Source: an uncultured Candidatus Melainabacteria bacterium
GTDB taxonomy: Bacteria; Cyanobacteriota; Vampirovibrionia; Gastranaerophilales; Gastranaerophilaceae
Direction of reading: 5' to 3'
Assembly (NCBI GenBank): GCA_934757275.1
Contig: CAKVLN010000008.1
Location: forward strand, 1-64,000
DNA: 64,000 bases
Positions 7,607-16,111 of the stretch are shown piece by piece; position 1 is the stretch's first letter, and each line of letters starts with the position of its first letter. Made by a program: the position numbers and the translations under genes. The notes beneath the pieces were generated by a model that was not told the origin of the DNA, did no database searches, and was given only the letters and a program-made list of their open reading frames with translations.

Positions 7607-8284
7607 TTAATATTTTAATCTTCTAATTTGTTTCAAATATTTTTGTTTTAAATTTCTTGAATTTTCAAAAAATAAACTTTCGGATTTTGTTAAACCACAA
7701 CCACATGTTAGTTTATTTTCAAGTAAACTCAAAGTACATATAAAATCTGCAACTTGAAATAATCTATATTCATAAGGTGAAACTGTACGATAATCAAACT
7801 TATCATGAAACCAAGAAGTAAATATAGATACTAAAATACTTGCTAGTTGAATTTGTCCATTGTCATAATAAATTATAATATTATCAAATTGTTGAAAATA
7901 TTCAAGATTGTCTTTTAAAAACATAGAAAGTTCTTTAGATATGTTTTTATTTATGTCCATTGTGTTTTTATGTTTCTTATCTATTATTATATTTTTATAT
8001 TTAATTCCGACTTTTCTTGTAAAGTGGAAAAATGTATCAAAAATTTTAAGTCTATCATCTTTAGGTAAAAGTTTATAAATATCTTCTCTTCTAATTAACG
8101 GAGCTGTATGAATAGCGTCTAATTTAAAATTATGATTACTTAAATATAAATCTAAGTTTTTTACAATATTATTAATAGAATTTTCTTGTTCATGAATAAC
8201 AAGTGTAACTATATAATAAGGTGAAGTATGACTATATTCTCCAAAATCACCTGATTCATCAACAAAAATGCTTAATTCCTTCAC
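7607..8284 (-). CDS. DUF3800 family protein
   Basis: 225 aa. The N-terminal FVDESGDFGE and the later RLFQVADFICTL motif fit DUF3800, a family with an RNase H-like fold and conserved acidic residues. Its biological role is unsettled; members are often found in mobile or defence-linked contexts. It converges on fliR with a 7-bp gap. It is more A/T- and Asn/Ile-rich than its neighbours, which would fit transfer, though this is weak. The start has a GGAGGATAGG site. Confidence 0.75.
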   Translation of the reverse strand: MKELSIFVDESGDFGEYSHTSPYYIVTLVIHEQENSINNIVKNLDLYLSNHNFKLDAIHTAPLIRREDIYKLLPKDDRLKIFDTFFHFTRKVGIKYKNIIIDKKHKNTMDINKNISKELSMFLKDNLEYFQQFDNIIIYYDNGQIQLASILVSIFTSWFHDKFDYRTVSPYEYRLFQVADFICTLSLLENKLTCGCGLTKSESLFFENSRNLKQKYLKQIRRLKY

Positions 8285-8305
8285 CTATCCTCCAATAATT
8301 AAAAT

Positions 8306-8327
8306 GGCGAGGAGTACCCTCGCCTAC
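8306..8327 (-). repeat. REP-like palindrome, GTAG foot + GCGAGG stem
   Basis: Read on the minus strand: GTAG then GCGAGGGTACTCCTCGCC. Same layout as the other GTAG-footed elements but an unrelated stem. It lies in the divergent gap between the DUF3800 gene and the tagged gene at 8544; the rest of that gap is AT-rich with no other recognisable element. Confidence 0.65.
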
Positions 8328-8543
8328 GGTGGACCCAGAGCATTCGCCCAGCCCATTTACATTATACATTGTATTAAAACAAATTTCAATCTTAATTTTT
8401 TCTATATAAATCTGAAATTGTATGATACTTAATATTTCTTAAAATACACCTTTATTTTTGACATGTTTGTTCTACCATGTACTAAATATAATTTTATAAA
8501 TCAATCTAGTGTATTTTAAATATTTTGCAAAAGGAGTGTATTA

Positions 8544-9656
8544 ATGAGGATACTACCAATCAAAAGTGTTACAAGTTTTTCTGGCAGAACTACTGATTAC
8601 AACGTAAATCGTGGTAAAGAAGATTTGAAACGTAACAGTTTTTGGCAAAAAAATTCTAGTGTAGAAGAGGCATTAGGAACTTATCACAATAATAAAACTG
8701 GCAAAGTTTATTTTGCTGATCCAATGGAAAATGTGAGTGATAAAATAAAAGATTCTGTTGATTATGTTGTGTATGATAATGAACCAAGCTATCCTGACGT
8801 TAACAAGGAAGTGAAAGAAAATTATTTAGGTAGATTAAGAAAAGATTTTAAAAAAGATTTTGAAGAAATAAGAAATTACTATTACAGACGTGAAATGGGC
8901 GGTTTTGCAAATGTTGATGAAGCAAAATATCAACAAGCACAAGCTGCACATTGCGGTGCTCTTTATGACAAAGCAGGTGATTTGAGATACAAAAAAGAAA
9001 AAGTTGAGGACGAAGTTTCTGTTTTAGAAAAGAAAAATGAAAAAATTACTCAAGGAATTTTGTCTTCTGAAAATGAACTTGCTAATGTGAAAGAATTGTT
9101 GTCTGGAATTGATACTCAAATAGGTAATTTGAAACAAATTCACAAGAGTTATCAAGACATTGCAAAAACTATGCAAGAAGGTCTTGCTAATGAAGATAAT
9201 ATGGATTCTGCGGTAAAAGATAGAATGATGGATTATGTAAAAGAATTGCACAATTCATTCGTAAAAGTAAAATATCCAAATAAAAATGAAGCTACTCAAG
9301 CAAAAGAAAAAAATGCTTATGAAAAATATAACGTAGAAATGCGACCTTATAATGCTGTAAAAGCAGCAAATGATGAAGGTTACAGATTGTTTGATAAACA
9401 AGCTGGTGTTAAGAAGGAAATCGCTAAATTAAGTAAAACGCTTGGCAATTATCAGGTAACTAAACAAGTTGCTGAAAATACAATTTTGGAAATTCAAGGT
9501 TACATTGACACTTTGAAACAAGAATCTGAAAAAATTGTAAAAAATATCACGGATAAGAATGCTTTAATAAGTGACATGAAAGCTAAATTGTCACCATTAT
9601 TTGACGAGTTGAAAAATTATTATGCAACTCAAGGTATTAGAGTAATTAAAAAGTAA
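8544..9656 (+). CDS. Tagged coiled-coil protein of unknown function
   Basis: 370 aa starting with MRILPIKSVTSFSGR, one of a family of N-terminal tags seen on many proteins in this window. The centre (about residues 145-220) and C-terminal third (about 290-355) are strongly predicted coiled coils rich in Lys, Glu and Leu. No signal peptide or membrane helix. The ribosome site is AAGGAG. It probably forms an operon with 9671-10564, 14 bp downstream. The function is not recognised. Confidence 0.8.
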   Translation: MRILPIKSVTSFSGRTTDYNVNRGKEDLKRNSFWQKNSSVEEALGTYHNNKTGKVYFADPMENVSDKIKDSVDYVVYDNEPSYPDVNKEVKENYLGRLRKDFKKDFEEIRNYYYRREMGGFANVDEAKYQQAQAAHCGALYDKAGDLRYKKEKVEDEVSVLEKKNEKITQGILSSENELANVKELLSGIDTQIGNLKQIHKSYQDIAKTMQEGLANEDNMDSAVKDRMMDYVKELHNSFVKVKYPNKNEATQAKEKNAYEKYNVEMRPYNAVKAANDEGYRLFDKQAGVKKEIAKLSKTLGNYQVTKQVAENTILEIQGYIDTLKQESEKIVKNITDKNALISDMKAKLSPLFDELKNYYATQGIRVIKK

Positions 9657-9670
9657 TTTTGGAGTAGTTT

Positions 9671-10564
9671 ATGAAAATTAATGCAATAAGTAATACAAAT
9701 TTTAAAGGATTATTCACTGATAAATCAGCGCAAAATGACGGTAATTGGAAAATGGAATATAGTCCTTATGCTTGGGAGGCAAAATATTTTAAAATAGATT
9801 CTAAAATGGCTAATCAAGAAAATATTGATATTTTTGGTACTTGTCTTCCTGACAATGAAAAAATTTATACTAATGAAAATGGAAAAAAATCTGCGAAAGA
9901 TATTTTGGGAACAGAGTTTTATTACGAATACGAAAATGGTAAAGTAAGAAAAACTATTACAGAAGTTCCAGCGATGAACCGTGAAGACTCTTTAAAGGTT
10001 TATAACAAAAAGTTGGATAAATTTTTGAAGATGAAAAAAGATAAATCTGAAGAAATGAAAAAAGAAGTTTCTGAAACACCAAAATCATTTAAGGATTTAA
10101 CGTATAATTTTTATGAACATGCTGAAGATATAAAACATAGGTATTTGGGAAGAACTTATTATCTTAAATATTCTTCACAAGTAATGATTGGAGCATTTAA
10201 TCAATTAAAAGATTCAGCAAATGGTTTGGTAAAGAAATTTGACGAGTATGCTACTCTTAGAGATAGTATGGACGATGTTAAACACTATATTTCTGAAAAT
10301 AAAGCTGAAATTGAGTTGTTAGAAGAAAAAAGAAAGTCTGGTAAGCTAATTGATATCAGCCGTCGTGATGTTTATGACCCAAATCAACCGTTATGGAAGG
10401 CTTTGCAGAATGTTAGAGAGGCTGCTCAAAAATATGTAGCACTTCCTCACAAAACAATTTCTGTAAGAGAAATTCTTAATGCGGTTGGTGGAAAGGTTAA
10501 AGAAGCTGATATTCCAAACTTAGCTATAAAATACATTGATACTTTGATTGAAAAACGTATCTAG
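9671..10564 (+). CDS. Tagged hypothetical protein
   Basis: 297 aa beginning MKINAISNTNFKGLF, a near-consensus example of the window's N-terminal tag. The remainder is soluble and Lys/Glu/Tyr-rich, with helical charged stretches near residues 115-145 and 200-225. No known domain recognised. It is cotranscribed with the tagged coiled-coil gene upstream (GGAG at the start) and ends before a terminator-like hairpin. Confidence 0.8.
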   Translation: MKINAISNTNFKGLFTDKSAQNDGNWKMEYSPYAWEAKYFKIDSKMANQENIDIFGTCLPDNEKIYTNENGKKSAKDILGTEFYYEYENGKVRKTITEVPAMNREDSLKVYNKKLDKFLKMKKDKSEEMKKEVSETPKSFKDLTYNFYEHAEDIKHRYLGRTYYLKYSSQVMIGAFNQLKDSANGLVKKFDEYATLRDSMDDVKHYISENKAEIELLEEKRKSGKLIDISRRDVYDPNQPLWKALQNVREAAQKYVALPHKTISVREILNAVGGKVKEADIPNLAIKYIDTLIEKRI

Positions 10565-10585
10565 TTAGAGAATGTAATTTTTGAA

Positions 10586-10616
10586 AAACCCTCTTAATCT
10601 TATTTAAGGAGGGTTT
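10586..10616 (+). terminator. Terminator-like hairpin that contains the thioredoxin Shine-Dalgarno
   Basis: AAACCCTC-TTAA pairs with TTAAGGAGGGTTT and is followed by a T-run. The AAGGAG at 10606-10611 is the ribosome site of the ATG at 10620 (8-bp spacing), so it is buried in the stem. It may both stop upstream transcription and mask the start of the next gene. Confidence 0.7.
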
Positions 10617-10619
10617 TTT

Positions 10620-10916
10620 ATGCTAAAAACTTTAACTAAAGATAATTTTAATGAAGAAATAAAAACAGGATTAAAGCTTGTTGAATTTTACGCTCCTTGG
10701 TGTGGATATTGTAGAAAACAAGAAGAGGTTTTAAAAGAGTTAGATAAAATTTATGTTGGACAAGTCGATACAGAAGAAGAAGTAGAACTTGCGATAAGAT
10801 ATGGCATACACTCTTTTCCAACTTTTTTGGTTTTTAGAAATGGAAAAGAAGTCGAAAGGTTCAGTGGACTTAGAAACAAATACGATTTGATGAATACAAT
10901 TACGAAGTATTTGTAG
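10620..10916 (+). CDS. Thioredoxin-like protein
   Basis: 98 aa, a single thioredoxin fold. The active site is WCGYC (Cys28, Cys31) rather than the classical WCGPC, and the cis-proline lies in IHSFPTFLVF. No signal peptide, so it is cytoplasmic. It is slightly shorter than standard thioredoxin (about 105). Its ribosome site is inside the hairpin described at 10586-10616. The role is disulfide reduction; the partner is unknown. Confidence 0.85.
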   Translation: MLKTLTKDNFNEEIKTGLKLVEFYAPWCGYCRKQEEVLKELDKIYVGQVDTEEEVELAIRYGIHSFPTFLVFRNGKEVERFSGLRNKYDLMNTITKYL

Positions 10917-10978
10917 ATTGATGCTAACGCCAAATAAGCGAATTTTGGGTCATTCTTAGTGCGATTAGCACGAAGAAT

Positions 10979-11329
10979 CTAACCAATTATTGTGCCGTAT
11001 TTTTCTTGCAATTTACGATACTTTTTATACTCTTGTCCCCATTTTTGCATAGACTCTATTACAGGGCGAAGGGTGTAGCCGATATCTGTCAAATAGTATT
11101 CAACTTTATTGAAGGTGGTTTCGTCCTCTTCTCTTATAACCAAACCATCTTCTTCGAGTTCTTTAAGACAATTTGTCAAAACTTTAGCAGTACAGCCGAG
11201 ATGTTTTTTTAATTCGACAAAGCGCATTTCTTTTTTAAGCAATTCTTTTATAATAAGAATTTTCCATCTTGCACCAACAAGTTGTAAGACAACGCTTACA
11301 GGGTTTACTGCTAACTCTTTGTATAACAA
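10979..11329 (-). CDS. HxlR-family transcriptional regulator
   Basis: 116 aa, one winged helix-turn-helix typical of HxlR proteins (LVGARWKILIIKELLKKEM, then ELEEDGLVIREED and the LTDIGYTLRPVIESMQKWG helix). Starts at TTG at 11329, immediately after the TAG of the upstream gene, so translation is probably coupled. HxlR regulators sense electrophiles or redox state in several bacteria; the target here is unknown. Confidence 0.85.
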   Translation of the reverse strand: MLYKELAVNPVSVVLQLVGARWKILIIKELLKKEMRFVELKKHLGCTAKVLTNCLKELEEDGLVIREEDETTFNKVEYYLTDIGYTLRPVIESMQKWGQEYKKYRKLQEKYGTIIG

Positions 11330-11653
11330 CTATTTGTCCTCTTTAACTTTTTCAGCACTATTCCAAAGTTCACGAAGTTTGTCTTTTATTCCCATTCTGC
11401 CAAACCATTTGATTACAAATCTTTCTTCATAACCTAGTCCGCCATTTATTTTTGAACAGTCTTCAATAGCAAAAACGGCTTCTGAAATAGAAATTCTAAT
11501 GAAGAAATGTGGTTGAACATATTTTTGTGGGTCTGCCCAAATCTTGATGTTGTTGTACTTAGCTAAGTTAACGTTTCTAACGTTGTGGGCGTCTGATTGT
11601 TCACTAATAATGAAATTTTTAAAGTTGTCCTCTAAATCTTTGAATGTAGCCAT
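11330..11653 (-). CDS. Small hypothetical protein coupled to the HxlR regulator
   Basis: 107 aa, soluble, with no family recognised. It has alternating strands in the middle (PHFFIRISISEAVFAIED) and a basic C-terminal helix. It lies 15 bp from the UPF0210 gene and abuts the HxlR gene stop-to-start, suggesting one operon. Nothing in it points to catalysis. Confidence 0.7.
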   Translation of the reverse strand: MATFKDLEDNFKNFIISEQSDAHNVRNVNLAKYNNIKIWADPQKYVQPHFFIRISISEAVFAIEDCSKINGGLGYEERFVIKWFGRMGIKDKLRELWNSAEKVKEDK

Positions 11654-11668
11654 TTTTTATCCTTAATT

Positions 11669-13036
11669 TTAATTGTTCAAACTATGTATAGGAGCAGGTA
11701 TTCTGCCTCCTCTTTCGACAAAACCTGCTGATGATAAGGTATTTACCTTCATTATAGGTGCTTCACCTAACAAACCGCCAAATACAACTTTGTCGCCAAC
11801 TTTTTTATTTGGTGCTGGAATAATTCTTACTGCGGTGGTTTTTTTGTTAATCATACCTATTGCCATTTCATCAGCAATCATGCCAGCAATTGTTGAGCTT
11901 GGTGTGTCGCCTGCGATTGCTATCATATCAAGACCAACGGAGCAAACGCAAGTCATTGCCTCTAATTTATCGAAGGTTAAGTAACCATTAGTAGTAGCTT
12001 CAATCATGCCAGCGTCCTCTGAAACTGGTATAAATGCGCCAGAAAGTCCGCCAACATAAGAGCTTGCCATAATTCCACCTTTTTTTACTGCGTCATTAAG
12101 CATTGCAAGCGCAGCAGTTGTGCCGTGTGCTCCAGCGTGTTCCAAACCCATGGCTTGGAAGATTTGTGCAACGCTATCACCGATAGCAGGAGTTGGAGCT
12201 AATGATAAATCAATTACGCCAAATGGTATATTTAATCTTTTTGCCATTTTTCGACCGATAAGTTCTCCAGTTGCAGTAATTTTGTAGGCGGTTTGTTTAA
12301 TTTTGTTAGATAAAACTCCTAAATCTGCTTTTTTATCCAAATCTAAAATTGCAGCTCTCACTACTCCAGGGCCAGAAACTCCAATGTTCAAAGCACATTC
12401 AGGTTCACCATAACCGCAATAAGCACCTGCCATAAACGGATTGTCACTTACTGAATTGCAGAAAACTACAAGTTTTGCAGCACCCAGACCATCTTTATCT
12501 GCGGTTAATTCTGCTGACTTTTTGATAGTTTCAGCCATTTTTAGAACGGCGTCCATATTTATACCAGCTTTAGAAGTTCCAACATTTACTGATGAGCAAA
12601 GTTTGTTTGTAGAGGCAAGAGCTTCTGGAATAGCATCAATTAGTGCTATATCACCTTGTGTAAACCCTTTTTCTACAAGAGCTGAAAAACCACCAATAAA
12701 ATCAATGCCTAAATTATTTGCGCATTCATCTAAAGTTTTGGCGATTTTGACATAATCCTTTGTTTTGCAAGCTTCGCCAACAAGTGAAATAGGTGTAACG
12801 GCTATTCTTTTGTTCACGATTGGAATTGAGTAGTCGTTTTCTATATCGTTAGCGTAACTAACTAAATTGTGAGCGTATTTATCAAGTTTGTACTTAATTT
12901 TGTCACAAACAATATTTACATCTTCGCTCAAGCAATCTCTTAAACTTATTGTAAGCGTCACAGTTCTGATATCAAAATTGTGTAGCTTAACCATATTTAT
13001 GGTTTCAAGAATTAAATTTTCGTCAAAAATCGTCAT
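11669..13036 (-). CDS. UPF0210 (DUF711, PFL-like) protein
   Basis: 455 aa, the full length of the family. Conserved features include the N-terminal [17 protein letters not shown] segment, the glycine-rich [19 protein letters not shown] loop and the C-terminal [22 protein letters not shown]711 proteins share a pyruvate-formate-lyase-like fold, but no function is proven. In many bacteria the gene is paired with a small ACT-domain gene; that partner is missing here and an unrelated 107-aa gene follows. Confidence 0.9.
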   Translation of the reverse strand: MTIFDENLILETINMVKLHNFDIRTVTLTISLRDCLSEDVNIVCDKIKYKLDKYAHNLVSYANDIENDYSIPIVNKRIAVTPISLVGEACKTKDYVKIAKTLDECANNLGIDFIGGFSALVEKGFTQGDIALIDAIPEALASTNKLCSSVNVGTSKAGINMDAVLKMAETIKKSAELTADKDGLGAAKLVVFCNSVSDNPFMAGAYCGYGEPECALNIGVSGPGVVRAAILDLDKKADLGVLSNKIKQTAYKITATGELIGRKMAKRLNIPFGVIDLSLAPTPAIGDSVAQIFQAMGLEHAGAHGTTAALAMLNDAVKKGGIMASSYVGGLSGAFIPVSEDAGMIEATTNGYLTFDKLEAMTCVCSVGLDMIAIAGDTPSSTIAGMIADEMAIGMINKKTTAVRIIPAPNKKVGDKVVFGGLLGEAPIMKVNTLSSAGFVERGGRIPAPIHSLNN

Positions 13037-13096
13037 ATCTCTTTTAGTTTAACATACTTTGCAGAAAAAATGAATAGATAATAAATTAATACATAA

Positions 13097-13219
13097 AAAC
13101 TACTGCTAATACTAGCAATAGTTCTTTCCTTAAAAGCTCTTTAACTAGGGCTACGGGGAAGGGTATTGGCATTACCCTTGCCTGTATTCTTATTTTAACG
13201 CATTTTTATTATTTTTCAA
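13097..13219 (+). pseudogene. Decayed copy of the 23-aa toxin-like element
   Basis: 13097-13144 still encodes the C-terminal KLLLILAIVLSLKAL-stop of the small hydrophobic peptide, but an in-frame TAA lies just before it and no start or ribosome site remains. The 3' part is intact: the GGGTATTGGCATTACCC hairpin, GCCTGTATTCTTATTTTAACG, and an opposite-strand promoter TTGAAA-N16-TAAAAT (13219 back to 13192). Compare the two intact copies at 30712-31158. Confidence 0.7.
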
Positions 13220-13276
13220 GTACAATAGAAATATGGTGTATCAAGCATCAACCAAATAACATATTGGAGGTAGAAT

Positions 13277-14290
13277 ATGCTAGTTGTAATGAATAGCCAC
13301 GCAAGTGAAAAAGACATTAAACGTGTGGAGTTATTTATTGAATCAAAAGGTTTTGAAGCAAGAGTTTCGCATGGTGAAGCCAGAACTGTTGTACACGCAA
13401 TAGGCGTTAAAGAGGTTGACCAACGAGATTTTGAACTATTGTCTGGTGTTGATGAAGTAATCAGACTTTCTACAAAATACAAACTAGCAGCGAGAGCTTG
13501 TCAAGGCAAAGACACGGTTGTAGAGGTTAATGGTGTAAAATTTGGTGACAAATACACTGGACTTATTGCTGGACCTTGCACAGTAGAATCTTACGACCAA
13601 ATGGACGCTACGGCGCAAGAGCTTGAAGAATCTAATGTCAAAATTATTCGTGGTGGTGCTTTTAAACCTAGAACAAGTCCTTACGCTTTTCAAGGCCTTG
13701 GCGAAGAGGGTTTGAAGATTATCAGAAGTGTTGCAGACAATCATGGCATGGCGGTAACTTCTGAAATTATGGAGGTTTCTCAATTACCTTTGTTTGAAAA
13801 ATATGTTGACATTCTTCAAGTTGGTGCAAGAAATATGCAGAACTTCAATTTGTTGAAAGAATTGGGTCATGCACATAAACCGGTAATTCTTAAACGTGGT
13901 TTGTCTTCTACTTATGAAGAGTGGTTGATGTCTGCTGAATATATTATGGCAGGTGGAAATAATCAAGTTATTCTTTGTGAAAGAGGAATAAGAACTTTTG
14001 AAAAATATACAAGAAACACACTTGATTTGACGGCTATTCCTGTAATCAAAAAGTTGAGCCATTTACCGATTATTGTTGACCCATCTCACGCAACTGGTCT
14101 TAGAGATAAAGTTGAACCTATGTCAAGAGCGGCAGTTGCAGCTGGCTGCGACGGTTTGATTATAGAAGTTCACCACGACCCAGATAGAGCAATTTGTGAT
14201 GGCGCACAATCACTTTATCCATGGCAATATGACTTGTTGTATAAACAAATCAAGCAAATTGCACCTATCGTAGGCAAAGAAATTATTTAG
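13277..14290 (+). CDS. aroF: 3-deoxy-7-phosphoheptulonate (DAHP) synthase, type I-beta
   Basis: 337 aa. Catalyses PEP plus erythrose-4-phosphate to DAHP, the entry to the shikimate pathway. An N-terminal ferredoxin-like domain (about 1-70) precedes the barrel with AGPCTVES, RGGAFKPRTSPYAFQG, LQVGARNMQN, ILKRG and DPSHATG motifs; Cys in AGPC and His in DPSH are metal ligands. The regulatory N-terminal domain is typical of feedback-controlled I-beta enzymes. A TTGGAGG site precedes the ATG. Lies downstream of the decayed toxin-like element. Confidence 0.95.
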   Translation: MLVVMNSHASEKDIKRVELFIESKGFEARVSHGEARTVVHAIGVKEVDQRDFELLSGVDEVIRLSTKYKLAARACQGKDTVVEVNGVKFGDKYTGLIAGPCTVESYDQMDATAQELEESNVKIIRGGAFKPRTSPYAFQGLGEEGLKIIRSVADNHGMAVTSEIMEVSQLPLFEKYVDILQVGARNMQNFNLLKELGHAHKPVILKRGLSSTYEEWLMSAEYIMAGGNNQVILCERGIRTFEKYTRNTLDLTAIPVIKKLSHLPIIVDPSHATGLRDKVEPMSRAAVAAGCDGLIIEVHHDPDRAICDGAQSLYPWQYDLLYKQIKQIAPIVGKEII

Positions 14291-14295
14291 TTAAA

Positions 14296-14928
14296 CTAAA
14301 ATTCGTTTACAACAAATATCTTCAGTGCTGGTGATTCTTTTGTGTCTTCTCCATAATGTGAAAAGACGATTTTGCCAGCGTGTGACAAGGTTATAAATGG
14401 TTTTATGCGTTCAGGATTAACTGATGCAGGTTTGTAGTTGTATTTATAGAAAGAATTTTCTGTGTCATTCAACAACAGAATATTCTTTTTAGACATGAAT
14501 TTTTTGTAAATGGTGATTTCGTTATTTTTGAAGTCAGAAACCCTAACAATACTGTAATCTGGATAAAGTTCTTGAATTTCGTCAATAGAAAGTGGTCTTT
14601 TTTCAAATTGATTGTCTTTGTATATGTATTCAAAAAACTTCAAATCTTGAGAATTTATGCCAATCAGTTTACCTTCGTGAAGAAATTCAAGGTTTGTTTC
14701 TGGGCCAATAGCAAGTTTGCCGTCAGAATAATAATATTCAGTAAAACCGCCAGAACCTATAAAGGACTTGTGTTTTAGTTTAATATCATTTTTGCTTTGT
14801 TCAAGATTTGACCACGTTTCGTTTTGCGGATTATAAAAAACATTGTCTTTTTCTTGAATGTAGGTATAAGCTGATGCAGTTGAGATACAAAAACTAAATG
14901 CGATTAATGCAAGTAATAATTTTTTCAT
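14296..14928 (-). CDS. Secreted hypothetical protein
   Basis: 210 aa with a clear signal peptide (residues 1-20, MKKLLLALIAFSFCISTASA), probably cleaved after ASA. The mature part is beta-rich and polar (repeated short strands with Lys, Asn and Tyr) with no domain recognised. It probably resides in the periplasm or on the surface. The start has an AGGAGAAG site. It converges on aroF with a 5-bp gap. Confidence 0.75.
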   Translation of the reverse strand: MKKLLLALIAFSFCISTASAYTYIQEKDNVFYNPQNETWSNLEQSKNDIKLKHKSFIGSGGFTEYYYSDGKLAIGPETNLEFLHEGKLIGINSQDLKFFEYIYKDNQFEKRPLSIDEIQELYPDYSIVRVSDFKNNEITIYKKFMSKKNILLLNDTENSFYKYNYKPASVNPERIKPFITLSHAGKIVFSHYGEDTKESPALKIFVVNEF

Positions 14929-14984
14929 ATAAACTTCTCCTTCTATTAAATTAGATAAATTCGATTACTTTGAGCCAATTGCTC

Positions 14985-15062
14985 TCGTAATGACTTAACG
15001 TCAAAGCTACTAGTTATGCGTCATTGCGAGAAAATCGTGAGATTTTTGTGGCAATCTTGTTT
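14985..15062. repeat. Dispersed repeat of the GTCATTGCGAG...GCAATC type
   Basis: The block contains CGTCATTGCGAGAAAATCG and ends TGGCAATCTTG. Related blocks are at 19860-19935 (GTCATTGCGTGAGCAAC ... GACGAAGCAATC) and 45848-45892 (GTTATTACGAGGAACGAGAG). It resembles the widely scattered 'CATTGCGAGGAGC' type intergenic palindromes of other bacteria. Confidence 0.55.
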
Positions 15063-15122
15063 ATCTAATTTTAACATTAAAATCAGATTTATATAATTAG
15101 AATTTATGCTAAAATGTTTGGT

Positions 15123-15341
15123 ATGATTAAGCAAATTGTTCTATTTTTAATCAAGATTTATCAAAAGATTTCGGCACTTACTCCGCCACGCTGCAGATTT
15201 TATCCAACTTGTTCAGAGTATACAAAACAAGCAATTATTAAATTTGGACTTTTAAAAGGTGGAATACTTGGAATAAAAAGAATTTGTAGATGCCACCCGT
15301 TTAATGAAGGTGGTTATGACCCTGTTCCAGATGAGATTTAA
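15123..15341 (+). CDS. yidD: YidD membrane protein insertion efficiency factor
   Basis: 72 aa from the ATG at 15123. Carries the family signature [15 protein letters not shown] and C-terminal [15 protein letters not shown], with an amphipathic N-terminal helix. YidD associates with the inner membrane and aids YidC/Sec insertion. A TAAAAT box at 15110-15115 ends 7 bp before this ATG and no Shine-Dalgarno is present, so this start would match a leaderless transcript; an ATG at 15114 inside that box is less likely. Confidence 0.92.
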   Translation: MIKQIVLFLIKIYQKISALTPPRCRFYPTCSEYTKQAIIKFGLLKGGILGIKRICRCHPFNEGGYDPVPDEI

Positions 15342-15362
15342 GGTATTATAGAAAGGAAAAGT

Positions 15363-15881
15363 ATGATAATAATTTTTTCGGGCAAACAATATTCTGGCAA
15401 AGACACAGCGGCAAAGATTTTGATGGAATTAATGCCAAATTTTAGGCGTTGTGCAATGGGTGATATTATTAAAATTGAATATGCAAAGAAACACGGTTTA
15501 ACTTATGAGGAAATAGAGGCGAATAAGGCTCAATACAGACAAGGTTTAATTGATTTGGGTAATTGGGGAAGGAAACAAAGTCCTGATTATTGGTTAGAAA
15601 AAATTATCTCTCAAAAAGGTGATATTGTCGTAACAGATGTAAGAATTAAACACGAATATGAGGTGTTTAAGGCTGCGGGCGCAATTTCTATAAGAGTAGA
15701 TGCTACAAGAGATATTCGTGAAACTCGAGGTGGAAAACTTGTTGGCGAAAATGATGTTACTGAAATTGATTTAGATGATGTTGAAGATTGGAATTTTCGT
15801 ATAGATAATAATAAGGACTATGAGAGTTTGAGGCAAGAGGTTGAGAGGGTTGTGGGGAGGATAGAAAGGATTAAAAGGTAA
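15363..15881 (+). CDS. P-loop nucleoside/phosphomevalonate-kinase-like protein
   Basis: 172 aa. Walker A SGKQYSGKDTAAK at residues 6-18, a helical lid segment and VVTDVRIKHEYEVFKAAG, matching the dNMP-kinase/animal-type phosphomevalonate-kinase fold. Since this lineage would use the MEP pathway, a nucleotide kinase role is more likely, but the substrate is not evident. Starts 21 bp after yidD with AAAGGAAAAG upstream, an operon. The TAA stop is the first unit of the octamer array that follows (AGG TAA TAAGG). Confidence 0.65.
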   Translation: MIIIFSGKQYSGKDTAAKILMELMPNFRRCAMGDIIKIEYAKKHGLTYEEIEANKAQYRQGLIDLGNWGRKQSPDYWLEKIISQKGDIVVTDVRIKHEYEVFKAAGAISIRVDATRDIRETRGGKLVGENDVTEIDLDDVEDWNFRIDNNKDYESLRQEVERVVGRIERIKR

Positions 15882-16016
15882 TAAGGCAATAGGGTAATAA
15901 GGGAATAAGAGGTATTAAATATATTCCATGTTTAACTTAGTTCGATATTGAAAATAACTAAAATGAACTTATTCACTTATTCACTCAGTCACTTATTGAC
16001 TTTCTATTCTATTGAC
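15882..16016. repeat. Octamer-armed hairpin, hybrid of both dialects
   Basis: The left arm uses the GG dialect (GGTAATAA, GGCAATAG, GGTAATAA, GGGAATAA) and the right arm the GT dialect (TTATTCACTTATTCACTC...). The core (ATTAAATATATTCCATG to AACTAAAATGAAC) is of the GT-type family. The arms therefore pair imperfectly, as expected for a recombinant element. Confidence 0.8.
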
Positions 16017-16111
16017 TCCCTAGTTTCAGCTACAACTTCCTTCACACAACAAGGTGTATATAAGGCTGAATAAATAATATTCATCAATAATTCAAAAACT
16101 TCGTTAAGCAT
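16004..16111 (-). CDS. Possible 35-aa microprotein overlapping the upstream gene
   Basis: An ATG at 16111 overlaps the last 8 bases (ATGCTTAA) of the 456-aa gene, a typical translational-coupling arrangement. It encodes MLNEVFELLMNIIYSALY, then a polar tail with a CC pair, ending TAG within the octamer repeat. The first 20 residues form a possible amphipathic or membrane helix. Short length means chance cannot be excluded. Confidence 0.35.
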   Translation of the reverse strand: MLNEVFELLMNIIYSALYTPCCVKEVVAETRESIE

